DNA of 64,000 nucleotides from Methylophilaceae bacterium (GCA_013141125.1 JABFRO010000003.1:296458-360457); one strand, 5' to 3'. Counted from the stretch's first letter, positions 1 through 9,501 are shown. Numbers and translations are program-made. The notes: generated by a model not told the origin, from the sequence alone.

Positions 1-121
1 CATGATGACAAACAACATATAGAGCAGCGGCTCCTCTGACTTGATCTAGCCATCTGTAATGGTTTGATTCGTTTATAACTTGGGGATTAAGCAAGTCTGT
101 TGGTTTATCTATAGTATTCAT
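1..121 (-). CDS. Acyltransferase family 3 protein, N-terminal 40 residues only (cut by window edge)
   Basis: Reading the minus strand from an ATG at 121 gives an open frame of 40 codons to the window edge with no stop. Its end reads R-W-L-D-Q-V-R-G-A-A-A-L-Y-V-V-C-H-H. This resembles the first-helix signature (LDxxRGxAAxxVxxxH) of membrane O-acyltransferases of the acyltransferase 3 family, which acetylate or otherwise acylate exopolysaccharides and O-antigens. The location at the head of an exopolysaccharide cluster fits. Only the cytoplasmic lead and the start of the first membrane helix are visible, so substrate and length cannot be judged. A weak GAG lies about 8 bases before the ATG. Confidence 0.6.
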   Translation of the reverse strand, partial: MNTIDKPTDLLNPQVINESNHYRWLDQVRGAAALYVVCHH

Positions 122-337
122 ACAATAACTCTAATTTATATTGCCATCTTCAAGTTAATGAGTGATGTAACTTATTCAAATGTTTAATACTTTTTGTATC
201 TTTAAAACCTTTTTTGATTTAACTTTAACCAGCTTATTTACTAAGCTGCAGGTCTGGTTTAAACCTGACTTCTCGAACTAAAATCCAATCTATAACAGTT
301 TGTTTTGTGACGAAAAGTTTCTGACGGACAATCTCGG

Positions 338-1891
338 CTAATTCACTTTAGCCAAGGAGATAGCTGATACAGAATAAGGCGGTAATGTAACAAGCGTTTT
401 ACCCGTTGCATCAAATATTAATTCGGTATCAAATGACTTTGGACGCAGGCGTGACCAAATCTTGGCATTTGTCGCATTAACGTCATCGTCAGCAAGAACA
501 TGCACTCGTGCTTGCAGCCGTTTACCGGCAAGTGCAGGGATTCGCAGGCTGGGTTGGATAGCAATCCCATTTCGATTCACTGACCAAACCGAATACTTAT
601 TTCGGGCAGCATTGGTCAGCACAGTGCTACGAAAATCATAATGACCGAAATAAGCGCTATCCCAGCGACTTTCTGTTTTTGTCTGGAGAACTTCATCCAG
701 CAGTGTAGAACGTAATATCGACAAGGCGTAATACACGGCACTTGCCTGCAAGCGCCCGTCTGGCAAGCGATGGAATAATGGCCAAGGGCTGGCCGTGCCT
801 TCCATGGAATGCAAAAAAACACCTTGCACTTCGGGCACTTGCGTGGTGGCAATCATCATGTCGGCCACGCCAAGAGCGCCTTCCAGATTAACGCTACGCC
901 ACCAGTTTTTTTGCCAATCCGAACCTTGGCCTGGTGGGGTTCTGGCATGTTCAGTTATCCAGAAGGTTGGCTTGATATCCGGCCTGACGGAATAGACATC
1001 TTCAATACTCTTGCACAGGTGCCCAAGTCGATTGGGAATCGGCGGCCCTCCGGGGGAGCCATCATAATAGAGGTGTTGAGCGAAATCCTGTATCTCAGGC
1101 GATAGCGCCTGTATCACTTGACGGTTGTACTGCGATGATGTTTTCCCCTTGAAAGCATCGTAATCTTCCAGCATGGCCACAAACCTGGGCTTGGCCTTGG
1201 TAAGTGCCATTTTTTTGGCAACAACGCTGGCATTACCTGCGTATTTTTCGGGTGGCCATGGGTTTTTACCCCTATCCAGCTCATTTCCCAGTTCCCAACG
1301 CAATACGGCTGGCTGACCTGCCAGCCTTTTACTTTCGGAATAAAGCAGCCAGTCAGCAGCATCACTAGCCAGAACATTTGCCGGGAGTTCACCTTCATAG
1401 ACACCTGATATATTTGCAATAACCCAGGCTTGGCCTTTCACCTGCGCGACAAATCCAAGATATTCGTCATAACCAAAGTTAGCCACGGTAGGTGCAGCCC
1501 ATGATTCAACCTTGCGCGATGGCCTATTCTGTGTGAGACCTGTGGTATCTCGCCAGCTATTAATGCTGTCATACCGATAAACAGCTCCGGGGAAAGCAGA
1601 CATCCATTCAATAATTTCAGGTTCTATTTGCTGCGTAGAAGAGTGCCAATGACTTCGTTGAAATCCCGTCCAGACCAGATTGAAACCGAAATATTCCGCG
1701 CCTATCTTCTTTCTCATGCTCCCATGCGCATCGACCATTATTGCATTAGCGACTGCATTCTTAACAGCAGTGGCTCTGCCGCATTCACCTTGTGCGCCGT
1801 AAGTTACATTGCCAACCATTACTACTGCCAAACCCATTAACATTAGTGAAACCAGCAACATCCTCAGCGCCAGACTTCTCATCACTTCCAT
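338..1891 (-). CDS. Secreted clan-A glycoside hydrolase-like protein, EPS cluster
   Basis: A 517-residue protein with an N-terminal hydrophobic signal sequence (about residues 5-33). The body looks like a (beta/alpha)8 glycoside hydrolase of clan GH-A, in the GH51/GH39/GH79 style. W-E-L-G-N-E-L-D has the Asn-Glu pair typical of the acid/base (Glu204), and W-I-T-E-H-A-R offers a nucleophile (Glu314). The end, T-L-P-P-Y-S-V-S-A-I-S-L, resembles the C-terminal beta domain of GH51 arabinofuranosidases. A paralogue is encoded at 7388-8944. The start overlaps the end of the upstream polymerase gene: an in-frame ATG at 1882 forms a TGATGA coupling with its stop and may be the true start. Likely role (inference): trimming or remodelling the exopolysaccharide in or outside the periplasm. 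Family assignment is by motif only. Confidence 0.72.
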   Translation of the reverse strand: MEVMRSLALRMLLVSLMLMGLAVVMVGNVTYGAQGECGRATAVKNAVANAIMVDAHGSMRKKIGAEYFGFNLVWTGFQRSHWHSSTQQIEPEIIEWMSAFPGAVYRYDSINSWRDTTGLTQNRPSRKVESWAAPTVANFGYDEYLGFVAQVKGQAWVIANISGVYEGELPANVLASDAADWLLYSESKRLAGQPAVLRWELGNELDRGKNPWPPEKYAGNASVVAKKMALTKAKPRFVAMLEDYDAFKGKTSSQYNRQVIQALSPEIQDFAQHLYYDGSPGGPPIPNRLGHLCKSIEDVYSVRPDIKPTFWITEHARTPPGQGSDWQKNWWRSVNLEGALGVADMMIATTQVPEVQGVFLHSMEGTASPWPLFHRLPDGRLQASAVYYALSILRSTLLDEVLQTKTESRWDSAYFGHYDFRSTVLTNAARNKYSVWSVNRNGIAIQPSLRIPALAGKRLQARVHVLADDDVNATNAKIWSRLRPKSFDTELIFDATGKTLVTLPPYSVSAISLAKVN

Positions 1892-3435
1892 CTCTGCGTT
1901 GATGAGGCAGCCACTGCTGGCAGTGAACCATTCGCTTGATTCTGCGCTCGATAAGCGACATATCCGAACATCAACATCAGCAGTGTCTGATAGCCAATTT
2001 CAAAGGTGAAATAATTGTTGTGAATAAGGCTTAGGCCAAGGATGGCAATACCTACTCTGGTGCCCATCAGCAATCCATCACCGATCACATCTTCACTTTG
2101 CGAATTGGCAAGGATTTTTCCTGATAACCTGAAAGCTGTCCAGAACATGGCGACAACCGCAAAGACACCTATCAAGCCCACATCCCAAAGTAAAGCGGAA
2201 ATAGTGGTCAAGCCTATGCCTTTGCCTCGATATTCTAAGGACGCAAGATTATTGGTATTGACATTTCCTCCCAAGTCACTAGACCCCAAGCCGTGACCAA
2301 ACAGGGTTTCCACTGGGTTCCACAGACCATGGTGTTTTGCCCAAAAGGGGTAAATGGTGGTGCGATTCAGCTCCAAAGAGCCATACCCCTTTTCGCCTAT
2401 ATTATAAGAAATGGAATCTTGAAAACTAAGCGAGGCATCACCCTGAACATAAGCTGACCCTGCCGGTAAATTGACATAAACCATGAACAAAACAGCCAGA
2501 AAAAGAATAGTGACAAAAGCGCCAGCCAGAAACTCTAGCGGGTTCTTCTTTAATTTGTCGGAAAAAACCAGGAACAGTCCGAGGGGGATTGCAAGCAAGG
2601 AAATCTTGGTTTCGTTTAGGAATACGGGGATAAGGCAAATGCACACCAAAACAGATACCTTAAGCGTGCTTATTCGGCTTTTTCGCCACCAGTAAAGGAG
2701 CATGCAAGCCACAATAATCAACAACGCAGATAGCACTGCCCCCGCCCCGCCTCCTTTAGTCGAAACAGGGAACGTTCCAACCACAGCATCCGCAACGATA
2801 GCAACAGATGAATCCGCTATACGCTTGGAGCCCAAAATGAAAAATTGGTATAAAGCGAAAGGCAGCTGGATCAGAGCGATCACAACCAGCGCCTTCATCA
2901 TGCGATCAACCTTAACCCGGGGAATCGAAAGCCAACTCAGCGCAAGAAAGAGGCCATAGGCCTGAAAATAAGATTTGAATCCGATTAGTGCTGACCCTAG
3001 ATGTCGAGCGTAAAGCGATCCAAGCAAAGCTGCTGAAAAGAAAGCGCACATCCACATCAGGGGAAGATTGGGGGAATGCTGCTTGGGGGAATGCTGCCGA
3101 CGCTGAAACATTCGGTTCAGCACAGCAGAACCGACCAAAGCGATGCCCAACATGGAAACGCCCCATTTTATTTGCCCCAATTCTGGGAAAAACATACTCA
3201 CCGTACCAGCAACCACCAAAGTGCCAAGCAATACAGTCCACATGAGAGGTATCGGATAAGCCAACATGACGACCGACAAGATCATGGCCATCAATAACAT
3301 CACCATCACACCCTGCCCCACGCCAATCAAGAAACCAGCATAAAGGCAGGCCAAAACAGCAACGAGAAAAAATATTACCCCAGCACCAGATACCGTTTTA
3401 CCTCGCATAGAATGCATCACCCTGCTGGCAGCCAT
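1882..3435 (-). CDS. O-antigen ligase/Wzy-type polysaccharide polymerase
   Basis: A 517-residue polytopic membrane protein with roughly ten to twelve hydrophobic segments and a larger hydrophilic loop around residues 320-390, the layout of the O-antigen ligase/Wzy family. In exopolysaccharide pathways such proteins polymerise lipid-linked repeat units on the periplasmic face. A good ribosome site (AGGA, about 8 bases before the ATG) supports the start. It overlaps the next gene by about 10 bases, implying co-translation with the glycoside hydrolase-like protein. Sequence similarity inside this family is low, so whether it is a polymerase or a ligase cannot be read from the sequence. The neighbouring GT4 and Wzx genes favour a Wzx/Wzy-type exopolysaccharide route. 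Confidence 0.75.
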   Translation of the reverse strand: MAASRVMHSMRGKTVSGAGVIFFLVAVLACLYAGFLIGVGQGVMVMLLMAMILSVVMLAYPIPLMWTVLLGTLVVAGTVSMFFPELGQIKWGVSMLGIALVGSAVLNRMFQRRQHSPKQHSPNLPLMWMCAFFSAALLGSLYARHLGSALIGFKSYFQAYGLFLALSWLSIPRVKVDRMMKALVVIALIQLPFALYQFFILGSKRIADSSVAIVADAVVGTFPVSTKGGGAGAVLSALLIIVACMLLYWWRKSRISTLKVSVLVCICLIPVFLNETKISLLAIPLGLFLVFSDKLKKNPLEFLAGAFVTILFLAVLFMVYVNLPAGSAYVQGDASLSFQDSISYNIGEKGYGSLELNRTTIYPFWAKHHGLWNPVETLFGHGLGSSDLGGNVNTNNLASLEYRGKGIGLTTISALLWDVGLIGVFAVVAMFWTAFRLSGKILANSQSEDVIGDGLLMGTRVGIAILGLSLIHNNYFTFEIGYQTLLMLMFGYVAYRAQNQANGSLPAVAASSTQRWK

Positions 3436-3863
3436 AACTAATGTCCTGATAAACAGTTAAGTTAAATAGTATTGAGGCAGCCATGGTCATAACCAGTTAG
3501 CGAATAAAAAATTTCTGACTGTGATTACTTTCTGTTTCATTTGCTTTTATCCCGAATTAATAACTTGTGCTACTTGCCATTTTCGCCTGAAACCTTACAT
3601 TGCGGACAATTGTGAAATTAAGACACTAATACTACTAAAATTACAGGTTTTAACACTGGCTTCTAATATTCTGGCAGTTAGATTGCAGCAAGTAGGTACC
3701 TGCATAGCAATCACTCCTATTTCTATATTACATTATAGGTTACATGTCTATCATTACAGCTCGATGAAATACCGAACCTATTGATTACCATATCCAAAAT
3801 TACTTGCCAAACTCGACAAAAACGCCCCAACTTGACTCAGTGAAACACCATATTTATAACAAA
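3436..3863. other. Non-coding spacer upstream of the wzy-like gene
   Basis: This 428-base AT-rich stretch separates the polymerase gene from the GT4 gene. No credible gene was seen on either strand. It holds a short palindromic AGGTACCT (about 3692-3699) and a 20-base element at 3753-3772 that recurs with two mismatches at 7093-7112 in the spacer upstream of the wzx-like gene. Promoters for the polymerase operon probably lie here, but none could be picked out with confidence. Confidence 0.5.
3753..3772. repeat. Shared 20-bp element, copy 1 (EPS spacers)
   Basis: Reads attac-A-g-C-tcgatgaaatac and matches 18 of 20 bases at 7093-7112. A second short match, TATATTACA, precedes both copies (3724-3732 and 7069-7077). 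Both copies lie about 320-400 bases upstream of minus-strand polysaccharide genes (wzy-like and wzx-like). It may be a regulatory site or the remnant of a duplicated promoter region; its function is unknown. Confidence 0.45.
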
Positions 3864-5009
3864 CTAATCTCCTGCAACACCTTTTACTGATTCCAGAAAT
3901 ACTGGTTCAATTGCTGGCCACAAATAACGTTCACCTGATTGCGCTGCTCGCTGTTTCAACGATTGAAGCTCTAAACGATTCTCCCAAAGCCGAATAATAG
4001 ATTTTGCCAAACTTGTACTGTCATATTCAAAAATCAAGCCATTTTCACCATCGGCAATGTACTGCGTATGCGTACGAATGTTGCTTGCCAACACAGGCAA
4101 ACCGGCAACAAGATATTCAAAAAGTTTAGTGGGTGGATTAAATCGCCACCAGATTTTGTCTTCCCATAAGCAAAGCCCTGCGTCCGCAAGGCTGAAAAAA
4201 TTGGGAATTTCGCGGCCAGATACGCGGCCATGAATCGTCACCGCATTTTCGATACCCAGTTCTTTTGCATATCGGCGACAAAATTCAGACTGTTCTTGAG
4301 ATGCTCCAACAATTGTTAAATGGGCAATTTTTCTTTGGGCATTTGCATTCGCCAAAGCTTCTAACATTATGTCGCGACCTCTCTCTTTTTGCACAGATCC
4401 AACATAAATTAACTGCAATGGCTCATTCGGCTCTTTCAATTTTGATAAATTGGCAATGCCAAAAAATGACTTATCAACCCCCATATAAATCATATTTACA
4501 TTTGTTTTTTGGTATCCATGAGCAAAAAGATCATCTCGATGCGCCTCTCCAATAGGCATTACCAATGTAGATTTTCGTCCCCCTTCATATATCAACCATC
4601 TTAGAAAACTACGCCAAATGCGCTTTAAAGGGGAATATCCTTCGGGTTCGGGTGTAAGGTGCGTTGGGTGTTCGTTCCAATAAATCAGTGTTGGAATATA
4701 TCTCATCATCAGTGCAACTGGCGCAACTTTGGTATGCATCAACATAACAAAATCTGGTTTCCTGCGCCTAATTACCTGCGAACAGTGAAACAGATAACTT
4801 AACCAGCTGATATATCCGCTACCACTCAAATTAATAATCAAATACTCCGCACCCGGGATATGCAGTTCATCGTGATTAAGTTCATGACTTGTTAGAATGG
4901 TTAAGCTGTATTTCTTGGCTAGTGCCTTGATTCGATATGAAAAATCAAGGAGACCCACTTGGCTCTCAGAGAACATTGTAACTACAACACAACTTTTGCG
5001 AGAATTCAT
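3864..5009 (-). CDS. Glycosyltransferase family 4 (GT-B fold)
   Basis: A 381-residue soluble or membrane-associated glycosyltransferase. The N-terminal half (residues 1-190) looks like the acceptor-side Rossmann domain. The C-terminal half has the GT4 pattern: a strand L-I-Y-V-G-S-V, then G-R-V-S-G-R-E-I-P-N-F-F-S-L-A-D-A-G-L, then the donor-binding loop F-E-Y-L-V-A-G-L-P-V-L-A-S and a final N-G-L-I-F-E. GT4 enzymes are retaining and use nucleotide-sugar donors. Here it would add a sugar to the lipid-linked repeat unit. The specific sugar cannot be inferred. The ribosome site is weak. It is about 190 bases downstream of the flippase gene and on the same strand. Confidence 0.85.
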   Translation of the reverse strand: MNSRKSCVVVTMFSESQVGLLDFSYRIKALAKKYSLTILTSHELNHDELHIPGAEYLIINLSGSGYISWLSYLFHCSQVIRRRKPDFVMLMHTKVAPVALMMRYIPTLIYWNEHPTHLTPEPEGYSPLKRIWRSFLRWLIYEGGRKSTLVMPIGEAHRDDLFAHGYQKTNVNMIYMGVDKSFFGIANLSKLKEPNEPLQLIYVGSVQKERGRDIMLEALANANAQRKIAHLTIVGASQEQSEFCRRYAKELGIENAVTIHGRVSGREIPNFFSLADAGLCLWEDKIWWRFNPPTKLFEYLVAGLPVLASNIRTHTQYIADGENGLIFEYDSTSLAKSIIRLWENRLELQSLKQRAAQSGERYLWPAIEPVFLESVKGVAGD

Positions 5010-5198
5010 TACGAGTAGATCGTTCCAATTAAAATTATAAATAAACCGTTCGACCTTTGCTTGTTAGTGGTTTGTATTAACAAGAAGATGTAGCCGAATA
5101 AACTCACTATAAATTGTAGTTATGCTGCTGAAATGGTTTGGGTTCCCAGTTTCGTAGATAAATCAGTGTGTTCTTAAGATTTACTAACGCAAGTTTGG

Positions 5199-6710
5199 CT
5201 ATTTCTGATGCCTGACCATTTCGATTAAATTAAGCAGCTCTTCTTTAAGAACCACCTTTAGTTTGAATATCATGAATAAATATGCTGTCACCCCAAGCAA
5301 AATTGAAGATATCAGACCTAGGTTACCAAATAATAATGCTTTCACTCCTAGTGCCAATATTCCAGATATGAATATACTTATTAACACTTTAAAATCCTGT
5401 TTTATTTTCCAGAGTCCAAAAGCGGCTGAATCTTTTAAATACCAGCGCAGCACAATAAACAATATTAACGTAGGAAAGGCGCAAATTACCGCAATCCCAA
5501 GGCTTCCAAAATGCTTGGCGATGATGATGTATATGGGTAATAAAACAATGGATACAATGGCGCTAACTTTGGAAAGCCTTGGCATTTTATGTGCCACATT
5601 ATAGCTAGTCCACAATGCTGAACTTACTGATGTTATGGCCAATTGAAAACACACGGCAACGGCTATAAACCAATAGTCGCCATATTTGTTTCCAGTAACC
5701 GAATTCAGAATTTCTGTGCCAGCGATACTCATTATGAGTATTGGCAAACCAAGCACTATTACATTTAATCTACGCAATAAATCCAATACGTTCGCTACGC
5801 TCTTTAAGCTATTTTCAACATGTTCACCGCTATAGGCGGCTACAAGCGAAGGCTCGATAGCGGGTTGCAATAATTGTAACGGAAGATACATTTTGCCTCT
5901 ATCGGCTAAATTTTGAATTAAACCAAATGATGCAACTTCAGAGACTGTCCCCCATACCCCCACTAGTAAACGCTGCGCACTACCTTGCCACGGAATTGAG
6001 AAAAAATAGGAAGTGTAGTTAGCAAAACCAACTTTTGACATTTCGCGCAAAGAAGGCGATTGATAGCCTTCATCCAGCGGTTTAACAGAAATATATCGCC
6101 GCATAGCTAGAATAACCAAGCTAAGCATTGCAAGCATCAATAAAAACTCCGTAGATAATGTAACGATCAGAGCCGATATTATCGAAATATTTCCTGCAAC
6201 AATCACAATGAAAAACAAAAGCAAGAGCCGAATAATGATATTAATCAAAGAAAGTAACGCTTGTTTTTCAAAATACAGAAGGGCATTTAGCATCACGATC
6301 AACGTATCATTGCCCATTAGAAGAAAAGTAAAAAGTAGCCCAGCAAAATAATACTCTTTAAACCCTGCCGCTTGAAATCCAGTCAAATCCAACATGAAAT
6401 CCTGTTGAAGCAACACAAACAGAAGCATGCCCAATGACATCGCTAGCGCACCTCTAAATACCATACCAAAAACCAAGAACTGTTTAATTATTTTTAAACC
6501 CAACCCATGCTTTGCTTTTGGCAAATATCTGTATGCAACACGATCAAAGCCTAACGAACAAATGACGATCAACAAACTGACTGAAGATATTAGTATTGTA
6601 TACGTTGCAAAATCATTTACAGTCATCCACCGCGCAAAGGTAACTGGCAGAGCAATTCCAACAACGCCTGCCAAAATGCGGATAAAAGAAAATGAAACGA
6701 GACGCCGCAT
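5199..6710 (-). CDS. Wzx-type polysaccharide flippase (MOP superfamily)
   Basis: A roughly 503-residue integral membrane protein with about 12-14 hydrophobic helices, starting M-R-R-L-V-S-F-S-F-I-R-I-L-A-G. It has the topology and the P-A-R-W-M/Y-G/D-Y-W style loops of polysaccharide transporters (Wzx/RfbX, MOP superfamily), which flip undecaprenyl-linked repeat units across the inner membrane. The start is the ATG at 6710, which directly follows an in-frame TTG. The C-terminal segment ends in a short charged tail. Its partner in the pathway is probably the polymerase at 1882-3435. Base use is more AT-rich than in the housekeeping genes to the right, as is common for surface-polysaccharide genes. 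Confidence 0.8.
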   Translation of the reverse strand: MRRLVSFSFIRILAGVVGIALPVTFARWMTVNDFATYTILISSVSLLIVICSLGFDRVAYRYLPKAKHGLGLKIIKQFLVFGMVFRGALAMSLGMLLFVLLQQDFMLDLTGFQAAGFKEYYFAGLLFTFLLMGNDTLIVMLNALLYFEKQALLSLINIIIRLLLLFFIVIVAGNISIISALIVTLSTEFLLMLAMLSLVILAMRRYISVKPLDEGYQSPSLREMSKVGFANYTSYFFSIPWQGSAQRLLVGVWGTVSEVASFGLIQNLADRGKMYLPLQLLQPAIEPSLVAAYSGEHVENSLKSVANVLDLLRRLNVIVLGLPILIMSIAGTEILNSVTGNKYGDYWFIAVAVCFQLAITSVSSALWTSYNVAHKMPRLSKVSAIVSIVLLPIYIIIAKHFGSLGIAVICAFPTLILFIVLRWYLKDSAAFGLWKIKQDFKVLISIFISGILALGVKALLFGNLGLISSILLGVTAYLFMIFKLKVVLKEELLNLIEMVRHQK

Positions 6711-7092
6711 CAAAAAAAATCTTTTCTGATAAAACTCATAGCAAATTTCTCAATGTTATGTCGTGCTGTTTGAAGTATTACGAAAAATTGGTAGCGCGGC
6801 TAATAAGCCTGAGCATATTAAAAATAATAATTAAAATTAACCACGCTGGCATTTTAAAGTTCCGAGTTCACTTGCATCACCAATAGGCTAAACAATAAAA
6901 CCAGAAATACATTTTTCAAGTGATGTCTTATCGTTACCCCAGAAAATAGCCACTTACACTCCAGCAAGTCAAAGTCAATATCAATTACAGTATTGTTTTT
7001 CGATGCAAACTATCGTTAAGCAAAGTAATTGGAAATTAGATTTAGGTGGATGAATAAACGCAAGCGATTATATTACAGGTAGCAGTACCTAA

Positions 7093-7112
7093 TATTACGG
7101 TTCGATGAAATA
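7093..7112. repeat. Shared 20-bp element, copy 2 (EPS spacers)
   Basis: Matches 3753-3772 at 18 of 20 positions (attac-G-g-T-tcgatgaaatac here). It is preceded 24 bases upstream by TATATTACA, as in copy 1. Its position in the long spacer upstream of a minus-strand polysaccharide gene is equivalent in both cases. Confidence 0.45.
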
Positions 7113-7247
7113 CATGTTTGACAACCTACGAATCCACTAAGAACTACAGCTAAAACCCGAGTTCCTGCAAATAGGCTCTTAAATTTTAGCTGCATCAATG
7201 CTTAGAAAATGCAATTTTTTAGCTTTGTAGTCCCATTTCGAAAATAC

Positions 7248-7380
7248 TTAGGGAAGCGCTGATTTATTCATTTCTGTCATTCCGAACTCTTCGGCTATGC
7301 TCAGGGCAGGCTCATCGTGAGGAATCTTTAATAATCCGGCCATTAGATTTATCGCTTTGCTCGAAATGACAATAAATCAG
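7248..7380. repeat. Dispersed MITE-like repeat, copy A (variant core)
   Basis: Left end TTAGGGAAGCGCTGATT (7248-7264); right end AAATCAG at about 7374-7380. The ends match the inverted ends of the elements at 9158-9273 and 11801-11915, but the interior differs (…gtcattccgaactcttcgg…). It ends within 10 bases of the stop codon of the following glycoside hydrolase-like gene. It has no coding capacity. Confidence 0.45.
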
Positions 7381-7387
7381 AACATGC

Positions 7388-8944
7388 TCAGGGTTTTGCC
7401 AATGATATGGCAGATATGGAATAAGGCGGCAAGGTTACTGCTGTAGCGCCAGCTGTATCAAACGTCAGTGCAAGTACAGTTTTAATGGGAGGTACACGGT
7501 TGGTCACCATAATATTATTTGCTTTGACGTTTTTATCTGTCAGCCGGGTATGGTTTGCAACCACTTTCAAGTTTTTGAGCGCGGGAATGGTGAGCCGCGT
7601 GGCGAGTGCTTGTGCGCTGCGGTTAACCGCCCATATTGCATATTTGCTGTGCGTTGCATCGGTCAACACCATGGTGCGCACATCATAACCACCCAAGTAT
7701 TTGCTGTTGTTGGGGCTGCTGGTGGTGGTTGGCAAAACCTGCTCCAACATGCTGTCACGCATGATACGCAAAGCCCAATACACCACGGATGGGTGCATAC
7801 CGCCACCAAAGCTATTCTTGTGGAACAGCGGCCATGGCAAATTGCCACCATGTAGTGCATGAAGAAAAGCACCTTTTACTTCCGGGATTTGCGCCGCCGC
7901 GATAATCATGTCAGCAACACCTAGTGCCGCCTCCAAATCAGCGGTACGTGCCCATGCAGCTGTCCAGTTAGGGTCAACAAAGGCATTTGGTGAAACTCTG
8001 GCATGTTCAGTTATCCAGAATGCAGGCGTGCGATTGGGGCTTACTGTTTTGGCATCGGCAATTGCACTGCAAATGGCACCAACCTGGCTAGTTAGCGGCC
8101 TTCCCCCTGGCAATCCATCGTAGTAAAGATGTAGCGCATTCTCATCTACCTGCACGCCTAATCCTGTTGCCAGCCTGCGGTTATATTGCGATGCCGTGAT
8201 ACCTATATCCGCTTGTGGTGAATATTCTTCCATCAGTGATACAAATTTTGCCTGCGGTTCATAACGCTTAATTTCGCTGGCGGCGAGTTTGGATGTGGCC
8301 GCCAGTTTTTCCGGTAGCCAGCGAGTGCTGCCCCTATCCAATTCATTGCCCAGCTCCCAGCGCAATATATTGGGCAGGCCTTCCTGCTGTTTGGTGGCCA
8401 GATAATTGCTTAATTGGCCGGCCTGTACCGCCATTTTCTCAGGCTGAAGTTCGCCCTGAGTGTCGCCATAAATATTGACCACATACCATGCCTGGCCATT
8501 TACATTTTTAACGAAACTCAGGTATTCATCTGGGCCAAACGTAGCCTTGAAAGGCGTTAGCCAATCCACAAAACTCAAAGTAGGGCGCGTTGCTGGATCG
8601 CCTATGAAATCCTGCCAATCCCAAGCATTACCTCCTCCTCCATCATAACGATAGACCGCGCCTGGGAACGCTTTTAACCATCCGACCACCTCGGCGGGCA
8701 CCTGGTGTGTATTGGGATTCCATAACGAACGTTGAAACAATACCCAATTAAGATTAAAACCGAAAAATTCAGGGGCAAGCTTGCGTGCGGCCAATTCGGA
8801 ATCTACGGTGATGGCACTGCTGGTGCTGCTTTTGACCAGCACTTGCGCCGGGCAGGCGTTGTTGATTGTGGCGGCATGGGTTTGGGTGGCGTTAAGGCTG
8901 GCCATCGCGGCGATGGCGGTAAAAATATAAGGATGAAGCTTCAT
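7388..8944 (-). CDS. Secreted clan-A glycoside hydrolase-like protein, paralogue 2
   Basis: A 518-residue protein with a clear Sec signal peptide (about residues 1-24, ending T-H-A-A). It is a paralogue of the protein at 338-1891, sharing the blocks F-F-G-F-N-L, F-P-G-A-V-Y-R-Y-D, R-W-E-L-G-N-E-L-D-R-G, H-L-Y-Y-D-G, W-I-T-E-H-A-R and T-L-P-P-Y-S-(I/V)-S-A-I-S-L. The predicted acid/base is Glu201 and the nucleophile Glu313, as in GH-A clan enzymes such as GH51. The ribosome site AGGA lies 8-9 bases before the ATG. It stands alone between two long spacers and probably has its own promoter. Likely role (inference): cleavage or editing of the exopolysaccharide built by the adjacent cluster. An exact GH family would need a profile search. 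Confidence 0.75.
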   Translation of the reverse strand: MKLHPYIFTAIAAMASLNATQTHAATINNACPAQVLVKSSTSSAITVDSELAARKLAPEFFGFNLNWVLFQRSLWNPNTHQVPAEVVGWLKAFPGAVYRYDGGGGNAWDWQDFIGDPATRPTLSFVDWLTPFKATFGPDEYLSFVKNVNGQAWYVVNIYGDTQGELQPEKMAVQAGQLSNYLATKQQEGLPNILRWELGNELDRGSTRWLPEKLAATSKLAASEIKRYEPQAKFVSLMEEYSPQADIGITASQYNRRLATGLGVQVDENALHLYYDGLPGGRPLTSQVGAICSAIADAKTVSPNRTPAFWITEHARVSPNAFVDPNWTAAWARTADLEAALGVADMIIAAAQIPEVKGAFLHALHGGNLPWPLFHKNSFGGGMHPSVVYWALRIMRDSMLEQVLPTTTSSPNNSKYLGGYDVRTMVLTDATHSKYAIWAVNRSAQALATRLTIPALKNLKVVANHTRLTDKNVKANNIMVTNRVPPIKTVLALTFDTAGATAVTLPPYSISAISLAKP

Positions 8945-9501
8945 CAGGTTTTGTCCTTTTTTGGGAATGTTTAAAGTTTGCTTTTGCTTTTTTATAAGTC
9001 AATTTAGCATTTAAGCAAGAAAATCAAACCCCTGAGAAGACGGCATTTATTAGCTTAATTTGTATTATTAAGTCTCGTTATGGTATTGCAGACGGCAATC
9101 TATCTTAAAGCCGTCTTTGAGTCACGTAGCTTTGATGCAGGAAATTGAAAGCTACACTAGGGAAGCTCTGATTAAGTCCTGATTCGTCACTCCCGCACTG
9201 GCGGGAGTCTAGTTTAATCAATAACCTGGGTCCCCGCTTTCGCGAGGATGACGAATAAATCAGCGTTTTCTTAACGTTGTTCCTGATTAGCAGGAGGCTT
9301 CTGCCAAGCCAAAATTGTTGTTGTCGTTCCGTGCTTGACACGGAATCCAGTGACTTTTCACGCCACTAGATACCGACTTTCGTCGGTATGACGGTTTGGC
9401 TGTAGCAGCTTGCCAATCAGGAATAATAAGGCTCACGCTGTGCATGAGCCTTAATTCGGACTAAAATCAGTCTTTATTAATTTGCAACGTGAGGTCTATC
9501 C
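8945..9501. other. Repeat-bearing spacer before the first toxin-antitoxin pair
   Basis: 557 bases without a credible gene. It contains the terminal-inverted-repeat element at 9158-9273 and, at about 9320-9395, a second unit (gttccgtgcttgacacggaatcc … ccgactttcgtcggtatgacgg) with two small hairpins. These are typical of intergenic repeat debris. The open frame at 9105-9341 is built from repeat sequence and is not a gene. Confidence 0.5.
9158..9273. repeat. Dispersed MITE-like repeat, copy B
   Basis: About 116 bp. The left end TAGGGAAGCTCTGATT and the right end AATCAGCGTTTTCTTA are imperfect inverted repeats. The interior (…cccgcactggcgggagtctag…ccccgctttcgcgaggatgacgaataaatcag) is clearly homologous to copy C at 11801-11915. 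There is no open frame. It sits in the toxin-antitoxin patch. Confidence 0.6.

Larger units (their letters stand above)
6711..7387. other. Non-coding spacer upstream of the wzx-like gene
   Basis: A 677-base AT-rich gap between the flippase gene and the second glycoside hydrolase-like gene. No gene was seen. It contains an AGGTA-GCAG-TACCT inverted repeat near 7077-7091, the shared 20-base element at 7093-7112, and one copy of a dispersed terminal-inverted-repeat element at about 7248-7380. Confidence 0.5.

Noticed and set aside
9105-9341. 78-residue open frame on the minus strand
   Set aside because: Built almost entirely from the MITE-like repeat.
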